Positions 18,052 through 27,560 of a DNA stretch of 64,000 nt are shown here, one piece after another. Source of the DNA: Lachnospiraceae bacterium (GTDB lineage: Bacteria > Bacillota > Clostridia > Lachnospirales > Lachnospiraceae); the NCBI GenBank assembly GCA_024699325.1, contig JAILPS010000008.1:1-64000 (forward strand). The letters run 5' to 3'. The notes beneath the pieces were generated by a model that worked only from the letters and a program-made list of their open reading frames with translations, ran no database searches and had not been told where the DNA came from. A program made the translations under genes and the position numbers. Positions within the stretch are counted from its first letter, which is position 1. Every line of letters starts with the position of its first letter.

Positions 18052-19126
18052 CTTCTCCCCCAAATCTCTTAAAACCAAACCACAGCACAAGACCGCCTTC
18101 TGCCTTATCACAGCCGTAGCGCGCCCCCTGGGCTGCAAGCACCGGCGCCATTGTTGCCAGACCAACACCGTCGGTGCCATGATAATTAATTCTGTTCACA
18201 TCGCTGTGTGTGACATTCTTCCACATGAGTTTTTCGTTGACATCCTGGAGATCCTCGCTGTCACATATAACCCTGAGGCGCACATCGCCCAGCTCGTTAT
18301 GCAGACCGATGACAATCTTCTCCTCAGAGTAATCCGCCGCCACATTAATCATATTTTCTATGACAAGCTCCAAGAGAAGCTTATCAGCCCTTACAAAACT
18401 GTACTGTGGCTCAGAATCTAACACAATCTCCAAATGTCTTTCGGCCAGGATATCCTTCTGCTCCCTGATCACACTTCTCGCCAGAGAATAGAGGTTTACT
18501 TCCTCCATCCTCAAATCTATTCTTCTGCTCTCAAAATCCCTGAGCTTAAGCTGTCGCCTGATTACAGAATCCATGCGGCCAACCTGTGTCATTATATCCC
18601 TCGCGCAGGTGTTTTTCTCTTCCCCATCTGCCTCCTGCCACTTGGCCACCTCGATTTTGAGGGTGTTTAGAGGCTTCTTAAGATCATGTGAGACAGCCTT
18701 CATAAGGATATTTTCTGATGTGTCGACTGTTTTTCTGACTATGAAATAATAACATAATTCGATAACACAAATAACAGCAAAAATAAGAATACAAATGCTG
18801 TTAAACCAAAATCTCACCACTTTGCCAGAACGGATTGTTCCTCTCTCAGCGTACTCAATAGCCTTCCACTCCCCAAAACCAACAGTGTAATAAACCTCAT
18901 AGCTTCCTGTGTCTACCCAATCTATTGTAGCTTCTGAAATGGCTGAACCCAAATTAAATGTATCATGAACTTTGCTATAAGTGCTAATGTACATATTTTG
19001 TAATGCTGATGATTCCATACTATAGCTTACATTCCATAAGATTCGCCCCGCAAAAAAAACAACAATCAAACACAAAAATATAATCATCAAATATTTTATA
19101 TATAATCTTTTATCACTCTTAGACAT
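18044..19126 (-). CDS. Sensor histidine kinase, second of pair, partly degenerate
   Basis: 360 residues; two membrane helices (about 8-28 and 105-128) flanking a short outside loop. H box AVSHDLKKPLNTL is intact; the N-box region ENMINVAADYS keeps one asparagine; G2-like GTDGVGLATMAPVL is present, and the ATP lid is short. Start at 19126 because AAGGAG lies 7 bases upstream; it overlaps the previous kinase. It ends inside the regulator's start codon region. It likely works with the 19119-20444 kinase as a hetero-pair; that is inference from tight coupling. Confidence 0.85.
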   Translation of the reverse strand: MSKSDKRLYIKYLMIIFLCLIVVFFAGRILWNVSYSMESSALQNMYISTYSKVHDTFNLGSAISEATIDWVDTGSYEVYYTVGFGEWKAIEYAERGTIRSGKVVRFWFNSICILIFAVICVIELCYYFIVRKTVDTSENILMKAVSHDLKKPLNTLKIEVAKWQEADGEEKNTCARDIMTQVGRMDSVIRRQLKLRDFESRRIDLRMEEVNLYSLARSVIREQKDILAERHLEIVLDSEPQYSFVRADKLLLELVIENMINVAADYSEEKIVIGLHNELGDVRLRVICDSEDLQDVNEKLMWKNVTHSDVNRINYHGTDGVGLATMAPVLAAQGARYGCDKAEGGLVLWFGFKRFGGEDD

Positions 19127-20444
19127 CGCTCTTCTCCTTTGCAACAGACTTCCTCATCTCAAACCAGAAAATGGTTTCACCGTCCCCGGGCTCACAGCCA
19201 TATTTAGCCCTGGCGCTCTTCAAAATACGCTTCGTCACCGCAAGTCCAACGCCGCTGCCTGAGGACCTGTCAGTTCTGGCCTCATCCTTATTATAGAAGA
19301 GCTCCCAGACCCTGTCTGCATCCTTCTTGTCAATCACATCGCCGTCATTGGCTATGGTAAATCTAACGTGTTTTCCCTCTGCGCTCAGCTCAATCCTAAC
19401 TTCACTTCTGGCATGTTTTATGGCATTTGATAAGAAGTTACCCATGGCAATTCCTAGAAACTCCTTATCGCCTAAAACATAGCATTTCTCGGGCTCATCA
19501 GCCCTAATTGACACGTTCAGATTTCTATCTTCGATAATGTATTTTTGAAGATTGTACACCTCGTATGCCAGGTCATGGAGGTTCACAACTTCGCGCTTAA
19601 CCTTCACCACATATGTGGCAGAAGCCTCGTCAAGTTCCGAAACCAGGTCTTCCATGTGTTCAATCTCCTGCGCCAGGCGCCCCTCATATTCAGGGCGGTC
19701 GGCCTCGTCTATATAATCCCAGTTTTCAACAAGCGCCCCCACGACCGCGAGAGGTGTTTTAAGCTCGTGGGAGAAACCCGTGATGAGCGTGGATGACATG
19801 AGAGTTTTGACTCTGTTAGAGCTCATTGATTTACTGCTAATCACTATTATTGCAGTCATCAATGCCACATAACAGAGGATATACACTGTGTAAAACAGCC
19901 AGTTTTCCGACCACAGCCTGAATATAGGATGCATGATAAACACCAGTCTGTACGCTTCACTATCATTAAACTGACCATTAATTGATATACAGGTTTTATA
20001 TAATCCAAATGTAGATTTATTTTTACCACTCATCGTCCTATTGATTGCTTCATATACAGCATAGTGTTTTCTTTCAACGATGGACGTATTAATCTCAGCG
20101 TGCATTAATCTGGCCTCCTCTGACACATTGTCCCAGAGTCTGGCAATCCTATATTGGACATAGGCATTTTCCTCGATGTCATAACCACAATACACCACAT
20201 CCCCATAGAAGAGATACTCCCCAGAGGCATCCATGTCCTCCGAGATATCGCTTAGGTATTTGTCATAGTCACCATCGCAGTCCAGCTCCGCCTCAGCCAC
20301 ACTGTTGATTATGTACTCCATAGCTTTATTGTGAATCACCCAGAGTTTATAATCCGTGAACAGATACAGTATCAGCGCCGCCATAAATGTGGTCATTATG
20401 CAGATGTACACGGTCAATTTTTTATGTAATTTCTTCCTGTTCAT
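19119..20444 (-). CDS. Sensor histidine kinase, intact
   Basis: 441 residues; membrane helices near 10-32 and 183-205 with an outside domain of about 150 residues; HisKA with GFSHELKTPLAVV, HATPase with NFLSNAIKHA (N box), WELFYNKD (F region) and GSGSGVGLAVTKRIL (G2). This is the only member of the locus with all catalytic motifs. First gene of the kinase-kinase-regulator-pseudokinase-kinase operon. GGGGGG precedes its ATG; a possible promoter (TTGACA with a 17-base spacer to CATATT) lies near 20480-20515. Confidence 0.92.
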   Translation of the reverse strand: MNRKKLHKKLTVYICIMTTFMAALILYLFTDYKLWVIHNKAMEYIINSVAEAELDCDGDYDKYLSDISEDMDASGEYLFYGDVVYCGYDIEENAYVQYRIARLWDNVSEEARLMHAEINTSIVERKHYAVYEAINRTMSGKNKSTFGLYKTCISINGQFNDSEAYRLVFIMHPIFRLWSENWLFYTVYILCYVALMTAIIVISSKSMSSNRVKTLMSSTLITGFSHELKTPLAVVGALVENWDYIDEADRPEYEGRLAQEIEHMEDLVSELDEASATYVVKVKREVVNLHDLAYEVYNLQKYIIEDRNLNVSIRADEPEKCYVLGDKEFLGIAMGNFLSNAIKHARSEVRIELSAEGKHVRFTIANDGDVIDKKDADRVWELFYNKDEARTDRSSGSGVGLAVTKRILKSARAKYGCEPGDGETIFWFEMRKSVAKEKSDV

Positions 20445-20556
20445 GTATGAATCCCCCCAAAATTAATCTTTTCATCATACAGAATATGAAAATAATATGT
20501 ATTCTTTTTGTACTTTTGTCAATTAATTTAATAGCAGAACATTTTCTCGGAGAGAT

Positions 20557-20586
20557 AAAAAAAGCTCAGGCCCAAAGGCCTGAGCT
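20557..20586 (-). terminator. Terminator of the NlpC/P60 gene
   Basis: On the minus strand AGCTCAGGCC pairs with GGCCTGAGCT around a 4-base loop, followed by seven T. It separates the hydrolase gene from the downstream kinase operon. Confidence 0.9.
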
Positions 20587-20598
20587 CAAATGTTTAAA

Positions 20599-22446
20599 TT
20601 ATCCGACAATCGTGGTCACGTATGCAGGAGTACGATAGGTTACATTGGAAATAATGATGCCAAGCGTCTCGTTAGCTGCGTGAATAATCTTGCCCTCGCC
20701 AATGTACATAGCCACATGTCCTATGACTCCGTTGGAGTTGGTGTAGAACAATAGGTCTCCGGGCTGCATTTCCGAATAGCTTATGATGCGGCCGTTGTTG
20801 ACCTGCTGTGCTGAGCTTCTGTAGAGTGTGTATCCGAAATGCTGATATACAAGCTTCACAAAACCTGAGCAGTCTGTTCCGTCAACTAAGCTGTTGCCTC
20901 CGTATACATAAGGGTTGCCTAAGAACTGGACAGCGTATGAAACTATCTGGCTTCTAAGAGAGTCATCCGTAGGAGCCGCGTAGGCGTTGATGACCAGATC
21001 GTAGCTCTGTCCCTGATATGTGATGTGGAAGACTGTGTCGCCGTGTGGCAGTGGCATGTCAAGCTGTGCACACTCCCAGTCGTAAACATATGCGTTGTAA
21101 GCGTAATCTATGTAGTTAGAGAACGCGCCGCATACCTCGATCTCTGATCTGGATACGGTCTGTCCCTCGTACTTGACGGTTCCTGCGTAGGCTGCGAGAA
21201 GTCCGCAGCATGTAAATGTCTGGGCTGCAGGCTGAACTGTTGTCTCAGTTGGTGGTGCTGTGGCCTCCTGTTCAGAGCTTGGTGCGTCTGATGAAGGCTC
21301 TGTCTGAGGCTCTGTAGGAGCAGGTGTGGTCGGCTCAGTTGTAGGTGTTGCCGCCAAAACTGAGAATGAAGCGCTGAAGCTCTCATACGAAACCACAAAC
21401 ACGTTCTCGCCCTCTGCAAGCGGCGCGCCAACCTGTGCGCACGCCCATCCCATGAGTGGCTTGACTGAACCGTCTCCGTAGTTGCCCACAACCGACAGCT
21501 CCGTGATGTCTACGACATCGCCCGCGTATTTGTTTCCTGAACCTATATAGTATGCCGAAATACCTACAACGGTATTGGCAAGTCTCTCTCTCTCGGCTGC
21601 CTCAGCTGCCAGTCTGGAGGCTTCCTCCTCAGCCAGTCTCTCGGCCTCTATGGCTGCAAGTCTGGCGGCCTCCTCCTCGGCTGCCTTCTCGATGGCGATA
21701 CGCTCCTCATCGAGGGTTATTGCTGTCTTATATGTGCTGGTCACCGTTACGTAGCCCGCATATACATATCCTGAGAAGCTCTCATCGAGCTGGATAAGAT
21801 AGAAGTCGTTCTCCACACCTGCGATGGCATACTGGTCGCCCTGTCCGAGCTGTGCGATAACGTCGTAGGCCGTTGAAGGTCCGCTTCTAACGTTCAGAAG
21901 CTCTGTTCCGACAACTGTTCCGATATTTCTCGCGTTAGCTGCCATGTATGCGTCAGCCTCTTCTCCGATAATGAAGAAGTCGGCCTTGACGTAGCCGGTC
22001 ACTGAGCCTGACTGCATGAGGTACCAGTAACCGTCCGGCATGAGCTCTGTAGAAGAAACCACGCCAACAGCGCCCGGATACATCTTACCTATGATATTCT
22101 CACTTCCTGAGGCACTTGGTGTTGAGCGGACATTAACGTACTTCTCCGCGATGGAAACTATGTATGTTGTCACCGGAGCCGGCTCTGTAGGCTCCTCTGT
22201 AGTGGTCTCCTCGGTGGTAGGCTCCTGCGTGGTCGTCTCAGGCTCTATCTCTAAGAGCTGTCTGACCGCACTTCTGACCTTCTCGTCGTGAACATAATCC
22301 TCCACAAGAGCTCCGGCACCAGCGATGACAGTCTCCTCTTCAACTGTAACCGTGGCCTGTGATGTTGTAACCGTTATGGGCGTCGTGCTAATTACAAGCG
22401 CCGACGACAGCATCACTATTCCTGCTTTGATCAATCTATTAAACAT
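20599..22446 (-). CDS. Secreted SH3b-NlpC/P60 peptidoglycan endopeptidase
   Basis: 615 residues. Signal-like hydrophobic N-terminus, Thr/Glu-rich linker (about 70-90), two SH3b domains (VNVRSTPSASGSEN and LNVRSGPSTAYD), an Ala/Glu-rich coiled coil (about 245-290), an Ig-like module, a Thr/Pro-rich linker, a second Ig-like module, and the C-terminal NlpC/P60 domain with Cys in GTDCSGFV (about 526), His in VIGHVAMY (about 577) and a third polar residue in IIHAAN (about 589). It is expected to cut gamma-D-Glu to diamino acid bonds in peptide stems. Own promoter and terminator. Confidence 0.92.
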   Translation of the reverse strand: MFNRLIKAGIVMLSSALVISTTPITVTTSQATVTVEEETVIAGAGALVEDYVHDEKVRSAVRQLLEIEPETTTQEPTTEETTTEEPTEPAPVTTYIVSIAEKYVNVRSTPSASGSENIIGKMYPGAVGVVSSTELMPDGYWYLMQSGSVTGYVKADFFIIGEEADAYMAANARNIGTVVGTELLNVRSGPSTAYDVIAQLGQGDQYAIAGVENDFYLIQLDESFSGYVYAGYVTVTSTYKTAITLDEERIAIEKAAEEEAARLAAIEAERLAEEEASRLAAEAAERERLANTVVGISAYYIGSGNKYAGDVVDITELSVVGNYGDGSVKPLMGWACAQVGAPLAEGENVFVVSYESFSASFSVLAATPTTEPTTPAPTEPQTEPSSDAPSSEQEATAPPTETTVQPAAQTFTCCGLLAAYAGTVKYEGQTVSRSEIEVCGAFSNYIDYAYNAYVYDWECAQLDMPLPHGDTVFHITYQGQSYDLVINAYAAPTDDSLRSQIVSYAVQFLGNPYVYGGNSLVDGTDCSGFVKLVYQHFGYTLYRSSAQQVNNGRIISYSEMQPGDLLFYTNSNGVIGHVAMYIGEGKIIHAANETLGIIISNVTYRTPAYVTTIVG

Positions 22447-22534
22447 ATAATCACCTTATATAAATGGGGAACAAATGCCAAGTGCTCACAAAGCCCTGGC
22501 ATATGTTACAAAAATATTACGAAAGTTCGAAATC

Positions 22535-22563
22535 ATTGTAACAAAACGGTCTGTTTTTGTCAA
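22535..22563 (-). promoter_or_regulatory. Promoter of the NlpC/P60 gene
   Basis: Minus strand: TTGACA (22558-22563), 17-base spacer, TACAAT (22535-22540), about 85 bases ahead of the ATG. Divergent from the promoter at 22581-22609. Confidence 0.8.
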
Positions 22564-22580
22564 CACACAATGCATATTCG

Positions 22581-22609
22581 TTGACTGAATTCACAATTGT
22601 GATTATAAT
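22581..22609 (+). promoter_or_regulatory. Promoter of the SDR gene
   Basis: TTGACT (22581-22586), 17-base spacer, TATAAT (22604-22609). The spacer contains CACAATTGTG, a 10-base palindrome that could be an operator. Confidence 0.8.
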
Positions 22610-22655
22610 TAATGAAAGTTCAATTTTTAGTAAATCCTATGAGGGGTAATTAACT

Positions 22656-23405
22656 ATGTCCGCAACTATTTTGATAACAGGTGCCGGAAGAGGCATTGGA
22701 AGAGCCATAACGCTCGCAGTTTCAGAGTATTATTTTAAGAAAAATTTAACGGCTGATTTCGTGCTTGTAAGCCACAGTGACGGCGCGAGCTTAGGTGAGG
22801 TCGCGTCCATTGTCAGCATCCGAGGCCACCGCGTCATGCCGTTTCTTGGCGACATCTCTGATGAAACATTTCTAAAAACCATGCTCGCAGAGGCCAGAAG
22901 CGTGTTTGGCAGCATAGATATTCTGATAAACAACGCGGGCATAGCCCACATCGGACTTCTCCAGGATATGAGCCCCGCACAGATTGCCCACATGGTAAAT
23001 GTGAACCTGACGGCGGCCATAACCTTAAGCTCCATGGTGATTCCGGACCTTCTAAAAAGCGAAAATGCCCCGAGGATACTAAACATTTCCTCAGTGTGGG
23101 GCAATGTCGGCGCATCCTGCGAGGCAGTTTATTCAGCCACCAAGGGCGGCATCAATTCATTTACCAGGGCGCTTGCTAAGGAGTTAGCTCCAAGCCTCAT
23201 CCCTGTCAACGCCATCTCCTGCGGCCTGGTCTCCACCTCCATGAACGCTCACCTAAGCGCCGAGGAGCTAACCGCGCTCTGCGAGGAGATTCCGATAGGT
23301 CGCGCAGCCACCCCCGAGGAGGTGGCCGGCGTACTGTGTCATCTGCTAGACACAACCGCATATCTCACAGGGCAGATAATCACCCTGGACGGCGGCTGGA
23401 CATGA
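22656..23405 (+). CDS. Short-chain dehydrogenase/reductase, FabG-like
   Basis: 249 residues with the classical SDR signature: cofactor loop TGAGRGIGRAI, NNAG (LINNAGIAHIG), catalytic Ser in ISSVWG, YSATK (Tyr and Lys four apart) and the C-terminal LDGGW ending. FabG-type 3-oxoacyl reductase or a related sugar/steroid alcohol dehydrogenase; the substrate cannot be told. GAGGGG RBS. It is isolated from other fatty acid genes, so a FabG role is not supported by context. It converges on the glycoside hydrolase gene, ending on the base before it. Confidence 0.85.
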   Translation: MSATILITGAGRGIGRAITLAVSEYYFKKNLTADFVLVSHSDGASLGEVASIVSIRGHRVMPFLGDISDETFLKTMLAEARSVFGSIDILINNAGIAHIGLLQDMSPAQIAHMVNVNLTAAITLSSMVIPDLLKSENAPRILNISSVWGNVGASCEAVYSATKGGINSFTRALAKELAPSLIPVNAISCGLVSTSMNAHLSAEELTALCEEIPIGRAATPEEVAGVLCHLLDTTAYLTGQIITLDGGWT

Positions 23406-25472
23406 TTACTTCTCAAACCTGATAATACAGTAGACATTCACTTTGGGGATGCACGCGGTGGTTTTGCCGTCCTGCACCCCCACTTTTATTGTCTGGCCAG
23501 CCTCAGCGCCTGATATCACGCGGGCGCATGAATACACCCCGGGCACACATATATGTATGTCGTGAACAGGGACATATGGCGCCTCCTCCTGCTCATTTAA
23601 AACGGCCACATATTTGAAGCCGTCCTTATCCCAGCTGATAGTCTCTGCCCACTTCGGGGCATCTGAGTAAATGCTTCGCTCCCCCACTAATCTGTCCATG
23701 ATTCGCTTTACCACAAGCCTGCTCATATATGGCTGGCTCATCTCAATGGGCGCCGCCACATAAAATATCTGCCCACCCTTATATTGACTTAAAAGCATGG
23801 CGGGCATATCCGTCTTAATCCCTGGAGGATTTGAATGGATTGCCGCAAATTCAGGAGAGTTGGGCACGGTGTAGGGAAGTGTGATAGTGGCCAAAACCTT
23901 CACTCTTGCCTCTTCAATCACCTCCACCTTATACTGCCTCATGGGAACTGAAAGCGGAGCCGCATCGTCAAATCCCTCCAAAATCTCTCTTCCCTCCTCA
24001 GTGGGAGCGATGTAGGTGAAGTCTTCCACTGTCTGCGCCATATTGCAGACACCATCAAACCTGACGCCAATCATCTGTGCTAGCTTCTCGTGTCCAATAG
24101 GGCCGCTTACGTATAGATTGCCTCCCTCTGCCACATATCTCTCTATATCCTCCATCTCAGAATCCAATATCTGGGACACATGGCAAAGCGCCATGACGCG
24201 CGCCTTAGAATCCTTAAGATTCTTGCTCCCTATAACTGTGAAGGCCTGATTATCCTCTCGCAAAATACTTGCAAGCTTCACGCTCGCATCCATAAAAAAA
24301 GCGGGCCCGAAGGATTTATCGCACACACTCTTATTGGTCTCATTAGGGTCAAACTTGGAATGCGTCGCAAAAAATATATCCACATCCGCATTTAACTGCC
24401 CGTTGATGTGGCTCTCAAGCGGCATGGTCTCCTCGTAAATGCTCCTCATAAGCTCTGTGTAGACCTTCGGCACGATACTTCCGTCAGGATTTATGGCATC
24501 CACCAGCAAAAATGCGCCGTTGTGCACAAGCGCCGTCACCACATGCAGCAACAGTTCATCCCTGCTCTTGGTTGTGGTGTGGAATGAGAGCTGCGGGTCG
24601 CATCTTGAAGTGTGATAGACAAACGGCAGATTTGGCGAGATATTCTTGTAGTATTTGTTTATAAATGTCTGCTGTAGGAAACCGCCATAATAGTCGCCTC
24701 CTGTGTAATCCACCTCGTCAGCTATATATTCAGAGCAGGCATGTAACCACCCGCTTGCAACCATGCTCATCTGGTGCTCCACCGTGCACTCAGGCTTGAC
24801 AGACTTGATAACTCCCGTTGTAAATGTTGCAAAATCAGCCATCCACCTCTCTCTCAGATGCTGGAAGTTCCTAAACTCCTCGTCCTGCCAGTTCATGGTT
24901 TTGGGCATCTCACGCCCCGTCTCCTCAAGGTACCTTCTCCTGCAGGATGGACAATAGCACACATCCGGCCAGAAGGTCATGTCCAAAAACATTCCCTCGA
25001 AGTCATACATTTCATTGAGCTCTATGAGGTGTGCCTTCACATACTCTCTGTACTCAGAATTATTCGGACAGACTATGCCGTAGCGGCCGTTTCTAAAACA
25101 GTCGAGTCCTCGAAACTCCTTATGGTTTTTGCCGTCCGCACTTATGGTTCGCCACTCCGGATGATTGTCATAGGCGTAGTTGTCAAACACCTGGCTGTAA
25201 TAGGCGATGACCGCTATGCCCTTCTCGTGGCACAGCTTCAAAACCTCCCCAAAAAAGTCGCGCCCCTTAAGTCCTCTGTGCATGCGGCCAAGCTTCGTCG
25301 GGTAGTTGCACAGTCCTGTGTGGGGCATCGCCTTGACCATGGCCGCCGTCACATGTGCCTTCTCTAAGCACGATACGTACTCCTCGGGATCAATTTTTGA
25401 CAGAAACTCCTCGTTCCAGTCATCGATATGCATGTCCAGCAGATTCCTTCTATAGTTGTTTTCAATCCACAT
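23406..25472 (-). CDS. Putative glycoside hydrolase (GHL6/GH151-like)
   Basis: 688 residues, no signal peptide, so cytoplasmic. The N-terminal TIM-barrel-like part contains HIDDWNEEFLSKIDPEEYV, GIAVIAYYSQVFDNYAY, GMFLDMTFW and CYCPSCRRRY, and resembles hypothetical glycosyl hydrolase 6 proteins; a middle region (ALCHVSQILDSEMEDIERYV, GGNLYVSGP) looks like a beta-galactosidase trimerisation-type fold. Some relatives are alpha-L-fucosidases. Substrate and catalytic residues are not assigned; an Asp in FLDMTFW is a nucleophile candidate. Start at 25472: GGAGG 4 bases upstream. Confidence 0.7.
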   Translation of the reverse strand: MWIENNYRRNLLDMHIDDWNEEFLSKIDPEEYVSCLEKAHVTAAMVKAMPHTGLCNYPTKLGRMHRGLKGRDFFGEVLKLCHEKGIAVIAYYSQVFDNYAYDNHPEWRTISADGKNHKEFRGLDCFRNGRYGIVCPNNSEYREYVKAHLIELNEMYDFEGMFLDMTFWPDVCYCPSCRRRYLEETGREMPKTMNWQDEEFRNFQHLRERWMADFATFTTGVIKSVKPECTVEHQMSMVASGWLHACSEYIADEVDYTGGDYYGGFLQQTFINKYYKNISPNLPFVYHTSRCDPQLSFHTTTKSRDELLLHVVTALVHNGAFLLVDAINPDGSIVPKVYTELMRSIYEETMPLESHINGQLNADVDIFFATHSKFDPNETNKSVCDKSFGPAFFMDASVKLASILREDNQAFTVIGSKNLKDSKARVMALCHVSQILDSEMEDIERYVAEGGNLYVSGPIGHEKLAQMIGVRFDGVCNMAQTVEDFTYIAPTEEGREILEGFDDAAPLSVPMRQYKVEVIEEARVKVLATITLPYTVPNSPEFAAIHSNPPGIKTDMPAMLLSQYKGGQIFYVAAPIEMSQPYMSRLVVKRIMDRLVGERSIYSDAPKWAETISWDKDGFKYVAVLNEQEEAPYVPVHDIHICVPGVYSCARVISGAEAGQTIKVGVQDGKTTACIPKVNVYCIIRFEK

Positions 25473-25522
25473 ATGTCCTCCATATTTCAAAAAACCGCTC
25501 GCCATGTGACGAGCGGTATAGA

Positions 25523-26389
25523 TTAATCTTCCTTAAGTCTGTCCTTATACGGTCCAAAATCCAGCATATATGGGCAGTGGCTCTTGCGCCTGTCCTCAGG
25601 CGGCAGCTGCATGAAATCGCCATACATTTTCTCAAGGAACTTCTCGAGTTCCTGTGGAAATGGCATGGTGGTGTCCTCAAACTTAAGCTCCCTTAAGGGG
25701 TAAATGTCTGAGTTGTAAAATGTGAGCTTGTAGGGCGTCGGGTCACAGAAGAAACCGATGCGCTTAGTCTTCTTCTTAGAATACTTGCGGTTTGCGGATT
25801 CTCTCTTTCTGTAGAGCCAGTCCTTGCTGACGCCAAGCGCATCCATCGCCTTATTTGCGAGCTTACAAGCCCCTGTAACCACATGCGTGAGCGGTCCGTA
25901 GAAGCTTAAAACAGGCTCTGAAACGCTCCTTAATATGAGCATCTTTCCCCAGAACCACGCGCTCCACATCTGAAGCTGGTAGGCGATTGGGTTATCTGCC
26001 GCGTTATCCAGCGCGTAGAGGTCCAGGAATATTCCGTAGGGGCTGTCCACGTCCTTCATGGCCTCCTCCTTAAATGTTGTCCCCTTAAGGCACATTCTGG
26101 TGGTGGCAAGCGGATAGTTTCTGTCGTTTTTCGTGTTAAGAATATAGTACTTGTGACTCCACTTCTTCTCCACAATCCTGTTTAACTTCTCATAGTCGCG
26201 TCTCGGCATGAATATGTCGATGTCATCGTCCCACGGAATGAATCCCTCGTGGCGGATGGCGCCGATGCCTGTTCCCGCGTAGCCAAAATACGTCAGGTGG
26301 TATTCATCGCAAATCTGTTTGAAATCGTGGTACATTTCGAGCTCAAGCTCCTGTATTAGTTTGAGTTCTCCGGGTTTATACTCTGCCAT
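25523..26389 (-). CDS. LicD family phosphotransferase
   Basis: 288 residues. Signature YFGYAGTGIGAIRHEGFIPWDDDIDIFM-type region is present (GAIRHEGFIPWDDDID, with the DDDID metal-binding cluster). LicD proteins transfer phosphocholine or other phospho-groups to cell-surface glycans. AGGAG RBS fixes the ATG at 26389; a GTG two codons earlier is less likely. It starts 2 bases after the stop of the membrane protein gene, so the two are one operon. No choline kinase or uptake gene is near, so the donor is unknown. Confidence 0.88.
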   Translation of the reverse strand: MAEYKPGELKLIQELELEMYHDFKQICDEYHLTYFGYAGTGIGAIRHEGFIPWDDDIDIFMPRRDYEKLNRIVEKKWSHKYYILNTKNDRNYPLATTRMCLKGTTFKEEAMKDVDSPYGIFLDLYALDNAADNPIAYQLQMWSAWFWGKMLILRSVSEPVLSFYGPLTHVVTGACKLANKAMDALGVSKDWLYRKRESANRKYSKKKTKRIGFFCDPTPYKLTFYNSDIYPLRELKFEDTTMPFPQELEKFLEKMYGDFMQLPPEDRRKSHCPYMLDFGPYKDRLKED

Positions 26390-26391
26390 AA

Positions 26392-27429
26392 TCACTCCTT
26401 AGTGGACATATCGTCCTTATGAGCCTTTTCGTCAGGCTCCTTCGTCTTCGCGCTGTCCATTATCCTCTTCACGGGATTTAGACTGTCCATCCTTCCCATG
26501 ACCGGGGCAAACATTTCGCGAAGCCTCGTCATACGCTCGCTCGTCCTGATGGCCGGAAACGCCTTATAAACATGCGTGCTTCTGACCTGATTGATGAGCT
26601 CTATAATGTGGTCCTTCGTCTCCTGTGTCACGTCGTCCCAGATAAGCTTACTCTCCTCGCCCATCTGTCCGGCCTTCCTGACTCCGCCATAGGCCACAGC
26701 GCTAATCCTATCCTTCGCCTCGGCAAACTTCTCTCTCGCCTCCGTGGTTGCGGCGTCAAACTTCTCCTTAGCCTCCGTCGTCGCGGCGCTAAGCTTCTCC
26801 CTCGTCTCCTCGGCCAGCTTCTCAGACTCTAAAACTGTGCCGCCCACGGCGTTACTAATGTTATCTCCTAAGCTGTGTAACTTCGCGGCGATGGCCTCGA
26901 GCTCTCTGATGCTCTTACTCATGCCTATAGTCTTATAGGTTGATGCCACAACATCCACCATGTATATGGCGCACAAAATAACCATGATGACTACGCCGAC
27001 CTTAAACGGCAGGGCGTCAATACATTTAAAAATCACAGGGTTTACAAGCTTAAGCACCACCGTAACTCCTACGCCCCACATTAAGCTGTACAGAAGGCAG
27101 ACATATCCGCCAATGTTGAACCTGTTATTCGAGTAGTCCCACCATCTCATGTGAAACATTTTGTCAAGCGCCCAGCCTCCGATAAGCTCAATTATGGTGC
27201 ACAACAGCATTCCCAGCAGAAACAGCACCACAAGATTATCGTAAAACGGCGCCAGAAGAGCTGTTGCAAAAACCACTCCAAAACCGTATATGGGGCAGAC
27301 CGGACCGTTAAGATAGCCGCGGTTTACAATCTCCTTAAACAGTATGGTGTGGTACGCCACCTCCACAATCCAGCCGATCATGGAGTATGTCAGAAACAGC
27401 CATATCACTTCATAAATTCCCAGTTCCAT
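26392..27429 (-). CDS. CmpB-like (putative ABC-transporter type IV) membrane protein with helical tail
   Basis: 345 residues. N-terminal half has about five hydrophobic helices with the motif GWIVEVAYHTILFKEIVNRG and GPVCPIYGFG, typical of the PF06541 family (ABC_trans_CmpB). The C-terminal part is a charged Ala/Glu/Lys helix with repeats AATTEAKEKFDAATTEAREKF, split here as two copies of an 11-residue unit. No ATPase partner is nearby, so transport is not demonstrated. Promoter TAGACA-17-TACAAT at 27500-27528. Co-transcribed with licD, hinting at envelope glycan work. Confidence 0.75.
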   Translation of the reverse strand: MELGIYEVIWLFLTYSMIGWIVEVAYHTILFKEIVNRGYLNGPVCPIYGFGVVFATALLAPFYDNLVVLFLLGMLLCTIIELIGGWALDKMFHMRWWDYSNNRFNIGGYVCLLYSLMWGVGVTVVLKLVNPVIFKCIDALPFKVGVVIMVILCAIYMVDVVASTYKTIGMSKSIRELEAIAAKLHSLGDNISNAVGGTVLESEKLAEETREKLSAATTEAKEKFDAATTEAREKFAEAKDRISAVAYGGVRKAGQMGEESKLIWDDVTQETKDHIIELINQVRSTHVYKAFPAIRTSERMTRLREMFAPVMGRMDSLNPVKRIMDSAKTKEPDEKAHKDDMSTKE

Positions 27430-27499
27430 AATACCACCAAACCCCAGCCAAAACATACATGCATAGGCCGGGGCTACATTCGTCTAATTAGTCCGTATA

Positions 27500-27528
27500 A
27501 TTGTAACACAGTTAAATTTTAATGTCTA
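27500..27528 (-). promoter_or_regulatory. Promoter of the CmpB-like/licD operon
   Basis: Minus strand: TAGACA (27523-27528), 17-base spacer, TACAAT (27500-27505). Confidence 0.65.
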
Positions 27529-27560
27529 CCGGAAAAGCCGTTTTTTGACCCTGCGGTTCA

